From contig LR990050.1 in the NCBI GenBank assembly GCA_905147135.1, positions 7,452,501-7,516,500 on the forward strand: a DNA stretch of 64,000 nucleotides, in the 5' to 3' direction. The stretch's first letter is position 1, and each line of letters starts with the position of its first letter. The notes beneath the pieces were generated by a model. The model worked only from the letters and a program-made list of their open reading frames with translations. It searched no databases and was not told where the DNA came from. Shown here in pieces: positions 54,101 through 61,778 of the stretch. This DNA comes from Blastobasis lacticolella. Its lineage: Eukaryota > Arthropoda > Insecta > Lepidoptera > Blastobasidae. The translations under genes and the position numbers were made by a program.

Positions 54101-56077
54101 TGTCTGTGGTGAACGTAATTTTAGTTGTATAATGATCTAATACTGGCAACAGACGCTCCGATTTGGCCGGAGTCGACCAACCATCTTTTGCAGTCGATAC
54201 TAATCCTTACGTAGTATAAAATAAAATCGCTTTTGGATTATTTCGAATGCGCAGGTGAGCCGAACTTGGTCGGACGTACGACCACGTCGTCCGCACCCAA
54301 AAGCTACTGTATTTTATACTACGTAAGGATTAGTATCAACTGCAACTGACAGTTGGTCGGCTCCTGCAAAATCGGAATGTCTGTTACTAGTATAATAACG
54401 CTCATCTAATTATTATGCTCTACGAGGCTCTATGCTGGGTGATCAATCTAATTATGTCAGTGAGAAGAAATCCGATACTAAATATGAGATAGCGTTTATT
54501 ACTTTTAAGGAGATAATATTTATTACTTTTGTAAACAGGTCATTATTGGTTAAATTACTTACTTTAGCAGTAACGCAGAAATAAAAATATGCATCTTCCA
54601 CAATGTAGTGGAACAAATAATATCCGTGCGAGTATGTCATCTTGTGGTTGTTTGTTGGTATTTTGGATATCACCTCTTCAATTATTTCGAGAAAGTTGCC
54701 ATCGCACGAGGCGTATTTCGCCGCGATGGATTTGTCGCGAGCGACGGCACTGAACAAAATCGGCATTTTAAACGTTTAATCACTCTTTTCACTTCTATCA
54801 AATGAAAGTATCAAGTCGTCATAGTCGCCACACAGTATTATACACAGTAGTATATTGTGGATTAATAAAGGGCAAAGCAATAAATATCTTGGATCTCTTT
54901 AAAATTACACTCCTCTCTTCCACTTCAGCGCACTTTGATAACCTTAACATTGAGTGCCATAATAAAACAAAAATACACCGCGAACGATACAAACGTGTAC
55001 ACACACCCACGCCCCCTCACGGGGAAATGAGCGCGATATCAGACGGGAATCGCGCGGCAGCCGCGGTCTAAAATTATTGGCGTGTCGACTCGATGCTAAA
55101 AACACATTTCCACTCTGAAAACGTCAACCCCGATAAATTGATCAATGCCGCATGCGTGGGAGGCGTGCGGAAGACGTGTGTTTCTTAAATACTTATTACT
55201 TTCACTGAACTCGGATTATCGCGTATTAATTGACTGGTCTTTGTTGCCAGGCATTTTTTGGCTCGACGATTGTGTCAGGGTTAACCTTCTAAGGTTACAG
55301 AGTTATATTGGTCCTCCTCGCGCCTGTTTTCACGTGATTTGACCTACAGTATCAGTGCAGTAAAATACCTATTATGTGTGCTTATTATAACGACTTGGTA
55401 GTTTGTTTGAACTGACCCGACTATTTATTTCGAGATTGACAAAGACGAATCTAGGAGGTCCGGTGGCCGAGCGATTTTGGTATCCGACTCGTAAGCGAGA
55501 GGTACGGGTTCGAATTCCATTGCAGCAAGGTACCAATGAGTCTTTTCTGAGTTGAATACTAACCGATGCTCTTACGGTGAGTGAAAACATCGTGATGAAA
55601 CCTGCACATTCAGTCGCCTGAATGTGTAACCATGAGCCAATATGGTCAGGTTCTCCTGGTAGCGTGGTCATGGAGGTCAGATAGCACGCGCTCCACTGTA
55701 ATTACCTGATCTGCCAAATCCCGGATCATGGTCAAGACGGACCCCGGGCCCTCGTGCGCGAGTGCACAACCGGTACATTGACGCCAAGATAGACGAATCT
55801 GTTGTTGAACCTTTTTATAGGATGTAACTGTCCACTTAAAATACCAACTGCTCACCAAAAATGGGAAAAACAAATCTAGCAACCAAACCTGCATTTTGTG
55901 AGCATTTAATCCTCTTCTTAGCAAGCAATGTAATTGAATCCGGAGCTGACCTGATGCTATTCTTTTTAAGTACTTTCCTATTCCTACCCGATACTTACCT
56001 ACAATGTTTTTTCTTTGCAGGATTTATTTGAACTGGTCCTTCTAGAAGTGTTCCCTGAGCTTAAACGGTACCAGTAA
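30116..56077 (+). CDS. Snx25: sorting nexin 25 / Snazarus, 17 exons
   Basis: Exons: 30116-30346, 31407-31714, 33749-33921, 34557-34743, 35250-35490, 36265-36474, 37612-37786, 40446-40606, 41517-41690, 43833-43967, 44374-44514, 44606-44736, 44842-44981, 45835-45985, 46480-46613, 50494-50642, 56021-56077. They total 2898 nt (965 residues) and every junction keeps phase. Two N-terminal membrane segments (about 3-20, 25-45); PXA domain about 100-290 (DPDYIN-like TEPDYINQKIIQYL); RGS fold about 381-505 (GLVGFWTAVEEL, EKYYPSFLLSEQYKAF); coiled coil about 545-600; PX about 615-710 (ARTDTWADHLGTWR before it, RTLNEFQ in it); Nexin_C about 800-960 (ETISWMFSEQMLHYY, LFELVLLEVFPEL). Family role: ER-anchored lipid-binding protein at ER-plasma membrane or endosome contacts. 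RGS catalytic activity is doubtful. Exons 8, 9 and 16 have junction duplications, and the last intron hosts a VAMP7-like gene. Confidence 0.95.
31735..31955 (+). mobile_element. Helitron-like remnant in SNX25 intron 2
   Basis: AACACCAAAACTACTGGACC, CTGAGTAACATAGGCTTATA and the end 'ACGCGCGGGTAAAAGCCGCT' match the scheme of the larger Helitron at 32647. The terminal CTAG is lost. Confidence 0.45.
31960..32640. other. SNX25 intron 2, AT-rich
   Basis: No gene or repeat boundary recognised. Confidence 0.35.
32647..33686 (+). mobile_element. Helitron with nested SINE, SNX25 intron 2
   Basis: It begins TCTATACTTACTAATATT after A (32646) and ends GGGGCGGGCCGCTAG before T (33687), giving the A|T target. 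The family text (GAAACTACTGGACCGATTTC, GGGTGACATAGGCTATATT) is typical. The interior holds a tRNA-headed SINE at 33004-33258. No Rep/helicase is encoded, so it is non-autonomous. Confidence 0.75.
33004..33258 (+). mobile_element. tRNA-derived SINE inside the Helitron
   Basis: The first about 75 bases are tRNA-like: A-box TGGTTCAATGG at 33016-33026 and B-box GGTTCGATTCC at 33060-33070, followed by CGGCCGGGCA. A family body (TTACGGGTCTGGGTGTTCTA, GAGCACCCATAGTACAAGC, GGCTAGATGGCGCTGTGTGA) and a (TTTA)n tail follow. Degraded relatives are at 44070-44310 and 46375-46445. Confidence 0.8.
34340..34495 (-). pseudogene. LINE (RTE-like) fragment in SNX25 intron 3
   Basis: AAGACGCCCACTGCTGAGCA, TAGGCCTCCCCC and GTCGACCCACCTTGTGGGAG are hallmark words of a common lepidopteran LINE, here in antisense orientation. 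No intact frame. Confidence 0.55.
34937..35212 (+). repeat. dispersed repeat, near-complete copy in SNX25 intron 4
   Basis: It begins TAACAGTCCACTGCAGGAG and includes GGTTATTGCCATAATCTCC, AACGCTGCTGCCCATTTTCC, TTGCCTTGTACGACACCCAC and CTACTCTGCCGGACACCACA. It ends in a short hairpin: CGGACACCACACGG, then CCTGTGTGGTGTCCG. Best reference copy of the family, together with 52315-52590. Confidence 0.7.
35520..36190 (-). pseudogene. degenerate mariner transposase in SNX25 intron 5
   Basis: The minus strand carries, in order and in different frames, KCFEEIISALRETCPSLRTI, NLEEDGRSGRL, NIEAVRKLLNADRRVPYQQI, ILHDHLKVRKLCSLW, and VTCDQTWLYYFDVPTKSQ. These are the N-terminal helix-turn-helix, linker and first catalytic Asp region (VTGDETW normally) of mariner transposases. 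The mutated motif, stops and shifts show an old dead copy, of a different lineage from 38781-40069. Confidence 0.8.
36612..36740. mobile_element. small MITE, SNX25 intron 6
   Basis: AGCGCTGTCCTAATTGGCAA then CGGTACGACC pairs with the inverted right end GGTCGCATTACCGTTGCAAA then TTAGGGCAGCGC. Arms of about 30 bp and total about 129 bp suggest a foldback MITE. Confidence 0.6.
36754..37467. mobile_element. 714-bp TIR element, SNX25 intron 6
   Basis: The left terminus TAGGACCACGCTAAGTCCGA (36754) is matched by the inverted right terminus TCGGACTAAGCGTGGTCCTA (ending 37467), with one mismatch in 22 bp. The interior encodes no transposase I recognise. Flanks are TA-rich, so the target duplication cannot be fixed. 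It is a non-autonomous DNA transposon of unknown superfamily. Confidence 0.65.
37925..38095. mobile_element. MITE with CCACCAGATGGCGCCACTGA end, SNX25 intron 7
   Basis: TCCACCAGATGGCGCCACTG at the left pairs with CAGTAGCGCCATCTGTTGGA at the right (2 differences). About 25-bp arms. A half-copy is seen at about 45718-45790 and a trace at 52010. Confidence 0.6.
38555..38780 (+). pseudogene. LINE tail, target of the mariner insertion
   Basis: Carries CACAGTGTTTCCTATGGACT, TTAGAGGTGGCCAACGC and AACCACTTTCCATC, the same tail as 7970, 10125 and 40160. It is cut at a TA at 38779-38780 by the mariner element. The A-rich remainder resumes at 40072. Confidence 0.6.
38781..40069 (-). mobile_element. mariner element, complete ends, SNX25 intron 7
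   Basis: The 1289-bp element has 27-bp inverted repeats (38781-38807; 40043-40069) sharing CCATAAGTACTTAGCC-type cores, and TA on both sides (38779-38780, 40070-40071), as for Tc1/mariner insertion. Length is normal for mariner. It is inserted in a LINE 3' tail, whose A-run continues after 40072. Confidence 0.92.
38848..39925 (-). pseudogene. mariner transposase, broken
   Basis: From the N-terminus: MEKEQYRSVIRFLFLEGKSR and NWFNEFQRGRT (helix-turn-helix region), a stop codon straight after GRT, then VSDEPRPG-type linker. Further pieces in other frames are VFWDSQSVIYIDYLEKGKTV and LLGRFDAELQKKRPHLAKTK, and finally APCDLFLFPNLKKSLAG to LEHRWVKCIELKGDYVEK at the true C-terminus. At least one nonsense mutation and several frameshifts separate these. 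The region of the second catalytic Asp (HDNAPAH normally) is disrupted to HRQRTGSH. It cannot make a working transposase. Confidence 0.9.
40102..40157 (+). pseudogene. truncated upstream copy of SNX25 exon 8 with its acceptor
   Basis: 56 bases align to 40446-40501, the 5' part of exon 8, with six substitutions. The acceptor is also copied (CAACCCCAG before 40102; CATCCCCAG before 40446). Five of the six differences are synonymous in the SNX25 frame. The copy is cut by a LINE tail at about 40158 and, if spliced in, would hit a stop about 30 bases later. Confidence 0.8.
40158..40320 (+). pseudogene. LINE tail between the two exon 8 copies
   Basis: ATCGCCCAGCCACAGTGTTT, GGACTATGACATGGAATCG and TTAGAGGTCTCTCTAGAGG correspond to the tail at 38610-38750. 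It ends in a (CAT)n stretch. Confidence 0.6.
40665..40905 (-). repeat. dispersed repeat, reverse copy, SNX25 intron 8
   Basis: Reverse-oriented copy of the 34937 family: GACCGGCAGAGTAGAATAGC, AATTATGGCAATAACCTCCC and GGACTGTTATGGGCTATGA are its reversed blocks. Confidence 0.6.
41270..41470 (+). mobile_element. Helitron fragment just upstream of SNX25 exon 9
   Basis: It begins TCTATACATAGTATAAAAT after A and contains CACTTTCCGCCGTCTGTCC and CGCAACGGATTTTAATGCGG, ending with the subterminal palindrome CGCGAACGAAGTCGCG. The last bases and CTAG are missing. Same family as 1502-1791. Confidence 0.65.
41628..43198 (+). repeat. tandem array of SNX25 exon 9 end plus splice donor, 18 donors
   Basis: Seventeen extra units follow the true exon end. 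Each carries the last codons of exon 9 (ARTDTWADHLGTWR...HSAE) and the donor GTAAGC. Donor starts: 41691, 41771, 41862, 41942, 42033, 42113, 42204, 42295, 42375, 42466, 42546, 42637, 42739, 42830, 42921, 43012, 43103, 43194 (the last is GTAAAC). Units are 80, 91 or 102 bp, differing by an 11-bp CCTCGCCCGCA module, and nearly identical. Only the first donor keeps the SNX25 frame; reading through gives a stop at 41772-41774. The array is open in several frames on both strands, so the long minus-strand frames (up to 604 codons) are artefacts. Confidence 0.93.
43200..43832. other. SNX25 intron 9 after the array
   Basis: It holds a decayed LINE 3' end (about 43510-43575, TGGCCGCTTTTCATCAGGTG) and a (TAAA)n tract at 43796-43812. 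Confidence 0.45.
44070..44310 (+). mobile_element. SINE, degraded copy in SNX25 intron 10
   Basis: It starts at the B-box region (GAGGTCCCGGGTTCAATTTC) and shares TTACGGGTCTGGGTGTTAC and ACACCCATAGCAAAAGCT with 33004-33258. The head is truncated. Confidence 0.65.
45000..45834. other. SNX25 intron 13, repeat remnants
   Basis: It contains a partial copy of the CAGTCCACTGC repeat family (about 45560-45690) and half of the MITE type seen at 37925 (45718-45790). No coding region seen. Confidence 0.45.
45990..46445. repeat. SNX25 intron 14 repeats
   Basis: About 46020-46300 resembles a reversed copy of the 34937 family. At 46375-46445, TAGCACCCAAAGCACAAGCT and GGCCAGATGGTGCTGTGTGA are the 3' body of the SINE at 33004. 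Confidence 0.5.
46686..48060 (-). pseudogene. LINE ORF1-only insertion (CR1/Jockey-like ORF1), SNX25 intron 15
   Basis: On the minus strand an ATG at 48053 opens a 131-codon frame (MATNIIVNELLAFLQQKLDV; helical LLKDIVLLKANLAEMGTKFE). After a single-base shift near 47658 it continues as 255 codons (VDALRNSITV to ISGAAERH, stop 46885). The middle is Pro/Ala-rich. The C-terminal part TTALYLSRLHYTVTAKDVEE ... YWPKGVVYRRFRG is the RRM-like end of CR1/Jockey ORF1 proteins. The stop is followed by a 3' UTR and an (AAAT)n tail (46687-46722) with no endonuclease or reverse transcriptase. It is either an internally deleted LINE or an ORF1-only transcript copied in trans. The 5' limit may extend to about 48400. 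Confidence 0.75.
48690..49190 (+). pseudogene. LINE reverse-transcriptase C-terminal third, SNX25 intron 15
   Basis: The frame 48759-49166 reads LERLQNLGIRFIFGLRKYD, LKWLPIRLRRNIHILCLLYN, HAAKLWNSLPHTVRNSTSL and FKKRVKEHYLST before its stop. This is the thumb/C-terminal region of Jockey/CR1 reverse transcriptases. It is intact at the 3' end but 5'-truncated. An AT-rich 3' UTR follows. Confidence 0.85.
49407..50570 (+). repeat. 140-bp tandem array of SNX25 exon 16 start plus splice acceptor, 8 acceptors
   Basis: Each unit holds the intron end (ACTCCTGTTCCCCCCTAG) and the first about 100 bases of exon 16 (TLASQQLTECVVGALSSLVG). Exon-like starts are at 49514, 49654, 49794, 49934, 50074, 50214, 50354 and 50494, exactly 140 bp apart. 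Units differ by only a few bases, mostly in the first two. In the upstream copies the frame runs to EPAARGLF and a stop (TAA) where the copy joins intron sequence. Only the last acceptor (50494) leads to the full exon and the donor at 50643. Confidence 0.93.
50690..51100 (-). mobile_element. SINE, reverse orientation, SNX25 last intron
   Basis: The tRNA-like head at about 51035-51100 reads, on the minus strand, GTCCGAGTGGTTAAGGTATC, CGACTCGTAAGCGAGAGGTA and CCGGGTTCG (A and B boxes). The body shares GCAGGTTTCCTTACGATGTT with 17.9 and 55.6 kb. The left end is decayed. Confidence 0.7.
51205..51560 (-). repeat. dispersed repeat, reverse copy
   Basis: Reversed blocks of the 34937 family (GTGTCCAGCAGAGTAGAATA, GCCTGCCAAGCGTGGAGATT, CCAACAGTGGGCTGTTACTG). 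The 139-codon open frame over it has no family features. Confidence 0.55.
52190..52690. mobile_element. MITE of the AP-intron family with a nested repeat
   Basis: The left end CCCTATTTTTTAATCGCTCT then CCTCAATTTGAACGGTTTT is matched by the inverted right end AACCATTCGAATCGAAGCGA then GCGATTCAAAAATAGAG. A copy of the 34937-type repeat (52315-52590) is inserted inside it, so the MITE is older. Confidence 0.65.
52315..52590 (+). repeat. dispersed repeat nested in the MITE
   Basis: TAACAGTCCACTGTAGGACT to GCCGGACACCACACGG: nearly the full length of the 34937-35212 copy, in the same orientation. Confidence 0.7.
52846..54766 (-). CDS. VAMP7-like longin protein, 4 exons, nested antisense in the last SNX25 intron
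   Basis: Exons 54766-54563, 54103-53920, 53213-53155 and 53067-52846 total 669 nt (222 residues) with phases 0, 1, 0, exactly as in VAMP7 at 19612-22809. The first exon has the same 204-nt length and 38 of 68 residues identical (AKYASCDGNF, KIPTNN, TYSHGYYLFHYI). Exon 2 keeps QRSRAFLYLNEIKRRY and GELDEL but lacks about 15 residues after it. Exon 3 encodes ETILGEKILFVNNPENLSFS; relative to VAMP7 (MAMRGEKLELLVDKADNL) the zero-layer Arg is Leu and three residues are lost. Exon 4 starts TVTY like VAMP7's SVSY but continues into about 40 hydrophobic residues (KLYLIVLTVIIVSIWLAI, then VSIVLVACIIIMSFV), perhaps a hairpin. All splice sites and frames are intact. Function is inferred: a longin protein without a working SNARE. 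Confidence 0.8.
54141..54392. mobile_element. MITE with about 90-bp inverted arms, first intron of the VAMP7-like gene
   Basis: CAGACGCTCCGATTTGGCC and TACTAATCCTTACGTAGTAT on the left are mirrored by the inverted right half (ATACTACGTAAGGATTAGTA, then CAAAATCGGAATGTCTG). About 90-bp arms surround a centre of about 60 bp. It can fold into one long hairpin. Non-coding. Confidence 0.75.
55453..55790 (+). mobile_element. complete SINE with target-site duplication
   Basis: It starts with tRNA-like GGTCCGGTGGCCGAGCG (A-box), CGACTCGTAAGCGAGAGGTA and B-box GGTTCGAATTCC (55507-55518). It is flanked by the 10-bp duplication AGACGAATCT at 55443-55452 and 55791-55800. Best-preserved member of the family at 4310, 17545 and 50690. 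Confidence 0.85.
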
Positions 56078-57450
56078 AGCACAAAAAGGTAGGAAATTTT
56101 AAATTTAAATTTGAATTGTAACAAACGCCGCGGCAACGTTACTACAGGGACTTTATCCAAAGACTTTTCTGTAATCTTCGTATTTCGATCTTATGAACGA
56201 AATTCCGTGTCCTTTCTTTTCATTTTATTGTTTGACACGACTATATAACAGTCTGTTTGATAAAGAATAATCGATTATATTATTATAAGTAAATGACGAA
56301 GCTACTTATTTAGTCTGTAAGCAATGAAATTGCATTGATCTCATGAATAGTATTAAGAGTCCATTCCACTTAAAAATGATTATTTTTAGTTGGAACTATT
56401 ATTAGAAGCGTGCCAAACATTGCTCTCTTAAAAATCCACCTATGCGAAAGTGTTTAAATGACGTTCATTCCAGTTGTAAAGCATTTTCTTTGTACTTGCA
56501 AGTACCTGAACTCGAATTCCTCCCGGACTCGAATTTTAGTCCTAGTCTTTATTTTCGATACTGTCTCTTATTTAAAGTGTAAGCTATATAATTATATTGT
56601 ACGTAGTATGTAATTATACGTAGATAATTAAGAATGTCTGTATTTTATTTTCTCTTGGGCTGTGGTAAAAGGTGCACTGTGCAATTGTTAACGAGTACGC
56701 ACTATATATTTGAACATCACTTAATAAATATTACTTAATAATATCCCCTGAAAGAAACATCTATTTTGGTAAAACGTATCGCAATTTTATAATGTTCGTA
56801 TTTTATATTCCATTGTTTTAATTTATTTGCTTTGTAGATGTATTGTTTAGTGTGGATTGTATATACCTGATAGTCATTGTTATATACTTAAGTATATAAA
56901 GTTCAAATCAATCTATTGGATCAAATGGATATTTCATAATAGAACATATAAAAGGTTTCCTCGAAACTTAAAAGTTAAATAGTTCTTACAATGTTGTAAT
57001 TGCATGAGAATATAAAAAAAAATTAGGAAAATTAACAAATAATTAAGAAAATAAGATAGTTTAAATAGATAATTATAATGTGAATTGCTCGAATACTTGA
57101 TTTGTACCAGCTTTACTCTGTCAGCTTGGTTTTTAGAAATACCATTGATTAATTAATTATTGGACACTTCGCGTATATTGAAATACGTTGTAATAATAGT
57201 ATTTGTATTAATCTATTTTGATCAAAGTTTTACTTTACATCTGGACTTTGGATCTACTTACTAATGTTATACAATATTGTTGACTAGTCTATGAAGCTGT
57301 ATCTCTATCTGTGCATTAAATGTATTGAGAAATAAAATATATATATACATGTATCTTTTGTGTATTGTATGTACTCTGTACACTACCCTACTAATATTGA
57401 ATGAATGAAAGTGTGATCGTATGTATAGTTGTTTGATTTTCGCATGGATT
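56078..57450 (+). other. SNX25 3' UTR and downstream AT-rich DNA
   Basis: No coding region. Several AATAAA-like words (for example TTAATAAATATT at about 56722 and AATAAAATAT at about 57331) could end the SNX25 transcript; the site used cannot be decided from sequence. Confidence 0.4.
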
Positions 57451-57454
57451 TGAG

Positions 57455-57600
57455 TCATTATAATCTAGACGCCTTCAAGGCCAGTGTGAATTGGCTGTGC
57501 CTAGACAGGCAAACTCCATCATTTACCGCATCGTCTATTACCACCAGGTGAGATGGCGGTCAAATTCCTGGCTAGATAAATAATAATAAAAAAATTATCA
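57455..57600 (+). pseudogene. LINE 3' end
   Basis: ACGCCTTCAAGGCCAGTGTG, AATTGGCTGTGCCTAGACAG and GGTGAGATGGCGGTCAAATT followed by an A-rich tail: the last codons (AFKASVNWLCLDRQ) and 3' UTR of the LINE type at 57965. Confidence 0.65.
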
Positions 57601-57964
57601 CATCATAATTCTAGCTGTCAATCCCGGCTTCTACCAAGGTCCGCTTTCCTAGATCAGATCGCTTTCCTACTCTTGCTCCACTTAGCCCGATCTGCGGCAT
57701 CCTCCTCATAAGCTGTACATCGCTTCTCAATAGAATAGAAAAGCTTTTTAACATCAAAGACGCCACGACACGACAATACAAAAAAATGTGTTAAAACTAA
57801 AAAGGTAAATCGATATATGCTTTTTAGGCTTACTTTTTAGGTTTTCGTACCAATTTCTGGCGACCAAAATAGCGCTGGCGAGCCTTTTAGATCTGCTCGT
57901 TACGTACCTTTTTTTTACTAACTACTTACCTACTCCGTCAAGTAGTCTAACTGTGCACATCCAC

Positions 57965-58530
57965 TGTAGCCTCTCAAGAGTTGGGTGTTACTTCATTTCT
58001 AAACAGCTTCTTCAGTTATATCGAGCTCAAGTTCGGTCTTGTATGGAGTGTTGCTGCCACCTTTTCTGGTTTAGCCAAATATCAACTGGCTGGTTTGGAT
58101 TCTGGCTGGCTGGAGAAGCGTGCTAAGAAGATTATTCGTGATCCAGAGCTGAAAAAATCTAAGCTGCAGAGCCTTAAACAGGGCACTGCAGCTTACAGGC
58201 TGCATTTCGGGGAGTGTGCAAAGGAATTGTTCGATCTAATCCCGCCGGCTCCTTTCCGTGGGGTGGCAAGGCGTTCCACCCTTACAGTTGATATATTAGC
58301 TATCCGTATGAACCACTATGACTCGAACTTTCTAATTTCTAATGTGCACAGCTAAAGAATGGAACGCTTTGCCTGCTAGTGTGTTGCCCGGAAGTACAAC
58401 CTGGTCTCGTTCAAGGCCAGAGTGATTAGGCTGTTCCCAGATAGGCATGCTCTACCTTTCCAGGTAAGTTGGCGATGAAATGCCCGCCTAGTTATTCATT
58501 TTATTTTTTTATTTATTAGGTAATAAGGCA
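57965..58530 (+). pseudogene. LINE reverse-transcriptase C-terminal part
   Basis: Frame GVTSFLNSFFSYIELKFGLV, GLAKYQLAGLDSGWLEKRAK and AAYRLHFGECAKELFDLIPP, then a shift and TAKEWNALPASVLP. Jockey/R1-type C-terminal region. Ends GATGAAATGCCCGCCTAG and T-rich tail. Frameshifted and 5'-truncated. Confidence 0.8.
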
Positions 58531-58539
58531 TTGTAGGTT

Positions 58540-59690
58540 TATTGTAATAAAGCTACGTTGGTGTAGAGTTCACGCATTAAAACACACAAATAATTCGAAT
58601 AATTTCTATTTTTAAATTTCTCAGTACAATAATAAATTAGACAACAGTTTTGACACCTCTGGTTAGGAGGCTTAAAGGTGTAAAAGCTGTTTGAATTCGT
58701 ACCTAAATTTACGTTACGAGCATGTAGTTCGAAATGTTTCCAAAGTAACGAACATGTACATACTTATATATGGAAAAAGTTAAATTTTGGCACAAATGTT
58801 ACAAAATATTGGAATAATGTAAATTAGGGCATTAAATTAGTGTTCTAATGATAGGCTGTTTGCGAATACGCGGTTTATAATAATTTATGATGTCATGGAT
58901 TTAGGATCTCAACCATCTTTGTATTCGTTCCGAAGCTAAATACTGCATAGAATTTGCTGTTTATTTTTCAAATCAACCGCCATCATTAGCCACACCCATC
59001 GTGTATCACAGCACTCTCATTTTACCATCTTCACCCTTAAAAGCTACGTAACAAAACCATCGTAGGTATTATGAAATATATAGGTATAATTTATATCTTT
59101 TAGTAATATAACTTCACATAAAACTTGCCTAGTAGGTCTTCCAAACCTCTTTGATTCGTCCACAATAGATAATTAGTGTGACTAAAAACAGACACTCGGT
59201 TAGGTGTCCAAATGATACTTGAATGAAAGAGGGTTGAAAATATATTTACATGTGTGTAAATTATTGAGTTTGTCACATCATTCGTAAGTTTAGAAAGATG
59301 ATTCTATAGTGGGGCGGATCAAGTTCTAAAATTCTAAAACAATATTGCAACAGAAATAAACCTTATTTTTATTATGAAATGTACCTATAAGTAGATACAT
59401 CCATACATAATACAACACCCGACTAGATAGATATAATAAACTGCACATTTATCTACATTATATCCATTTAAGTTAATTTGTGCAACGAAACAATATAAGT
59501 AGTATATGTATGAGTGTATGTATGTATACCATGTTATTTATGTACAAAATGAATTTTGACAGGAAGATGATACGTAATGGACTCATTTTATTAGTTTTCG
59601 TAAAAAACTTCATTATCTAAGTAGTTAAAAATCATAAAAATAATTTAGTACAAAAATGTTTATTTCTTCGTCGGATCTGCGTCCGTTATC
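58540..59690. other. AT-rich gene-free stretch
   Basis: No gene, RNA gene or clear repeat boundary recognised. Confidence 0.4.
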
Positions 59691-59715
59691 TCCCTTCCTA
59701 ATTCTACCTTAGATT

Positions 59716-59911
59716 AAGACACCCTGTGAAACTTTGAGTACGTCATAATGTGCCTGTGACGTGGAATGGGACCCGTCCTGAGTATTACGACAATGTGAAG
59801 GTGGTCGCGGTACCCGCGGTGGGGCCGACGTCCGTACTCGCCAACTCATACTTTGCCGAATATCCTTACGCGACACATCAGAACATGTCCTCATTCAAAA
59901 TAGCTCTACAA
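59716..59911 (+). other. unexplained open segment with GC-biased third positions
   Basis: A plus-strand frame without ATG reads VPVTWNGTRPEYYDNVKVVA then VPAVGPTSVLANSYFAEYPY up to a TAG at about 59909. Third codon positions look GC-biased compared with the AT-rich flanks. The minus strand also has a 61-codon frame (59709-59894). No family is recognised. It may be a decayed exon or transposon piece. Confidence 0.25.
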
Positions 59912-59919
59912 TAGCACGA

Positions 59920-61770
59920 ACCACGGTAGCCAGCGAATACGCACGTTGGCCATTGCAATCAATAAACATATGAAGCAAGTGTTAGGTAACTGTTGTCTCT
60001 GTATTCCTTAACAATTCAATAAGAACAAATTAATGTTAAAGCGTTACTCAACTTACACTAAATTCAAAATGTTGGGTAGCGATTAGCCTGATATGAGTAG
60101 TGCATGAATGCAACCAGCCAACGCCGAAAGTAACCAGGTTCTACAACGTACATAAGTAAAAACATGCCTACCTGTTGTTATTTACAATGTTGTACGTATC
60201 AACCGATTCGTCAGACAAAAAACGTCATGATTAAAACTAACTATTTACATTGATATTTTATTGTCACCATATTTAACCTGGTGAATTAATTCTAGAAAGA
60301 TTCCTTCGTCTCCGACACGAATAAAAAAATAAACTTTATAGACTGGTTTATGGAGGTATATTCGTTTCATTTTTAAATGAATCCCTACGATATTCGTAAT
60401 ACGACTTAATTACACGAATTTATGACGAAGTGAGGTCGATATTTTTTGTAATGGCTACTGAGTTTATACGGAATTTTGTATATCTCGGACCATCATATAA
60501 TTAGAGGGTTACAATAATAGTCGCCTGCATTCAGTGTCCGACCGAAGGTCAATTCCTGGACGAAGCCGAAGGTTTAAAAGCTCAAAGAAAGTTACAATTA
60601 TTAATATAAATTATTTTAAAGGTTTATATTGACTGATTTTATAGAAAGGTTGTTTAAATCATATCTAGAGATGATAAAAACTTACCTAGCAATTTATTTG
60701 TCAAAAATAACATTTCTAAATACATAATGTGAATTATAGCATTAATTATTAATTAATTAGTCATCATTTGATGATGACGTTTGCTAGGAACCTTCGGCGA
60801 TACCTCCGACTTCGGCCCTAAACCCGGTGTTTTTTTTGCCGGTGGCCAAAGCCGAAGCTTCGGTTGTACACTACCTGCATTTCTGTCGCGTGAGCCTCGC
60901 GTAGACAGAAATGCCCAAGGACTAGTACAAAAATAATTAAATATTACCTATCTCGCATTCTCTCATTCATACAAAATACACATTCAACGCTCAGGTATCC
61001 GATAATTTCATTATCTCAACCTCTATGCGGTACCCTGCCACAGTTGCATCTTACGGCACGCACTCGTCACTAGGCCCTGCATCCAATAAATAAATAAATA
61101 AATATAGAAATAATCGGCATGGTACCGCATCTAAGTATTGTTGTATCTTAACTATATATCGTACTGTGTCTATGTATCATAATACCTAATATGTTATATA
61201 AATAACGGAATTAGTATTCCCCGTAGTTTGCGCGGATTAAGTATTTACACACTGTCTGAATTGTGTTTAGAGTTAGATTATTTACTAAACGAATCTGTCT
61301 ATTTCTATAAACTATAACAATAACTGATGTATATATGTTAAACTGCGATGTAACTTATACTTGTAACGATAGGTACTTAGTTTTTTAAGTAATTGTCGTT
61401 AACACCGGATAATACACGTACTTATATACCTATTAATCTAAGTGCAGTTTGGTATAATTTATTAGAAAACAAATGTTACATTTATCTATTCATTATAATA
61501 ATAATGTTGATACTAATAATATAAATCTGTTTTTCTGGTGCAATTGACGAGTTTTAGGTATGTACAGAAATCCAAATGAGCAAATAATCGACGAATATAC
61601 AAAATATCATTGTCTCACACATGCCATACGTTTGTCTCTATAGAGTCAGCAGGTAGGATACGCTAGCGGCCATCGCCGTGGCACAGAGCGGACGGATAGC
61701 ATCGAGTACATTGTTATCCGCGGCGCTGCCCCGCCACAGACTTGATACCGACAAAGGAAACCTTACCTAC
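59920..61770. other. gene-free region with scattered repeats
   Basis: CCGAAGGT/CGAAGCCGAAG words at 60535-60580 and 60785-60870 suggest a small inverted repeat element. A (TAAA)n tract lies at 61085-61100. No gene seen. Confidence 0.4.
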
Positions 61771-61778
61771 ATCCCACC

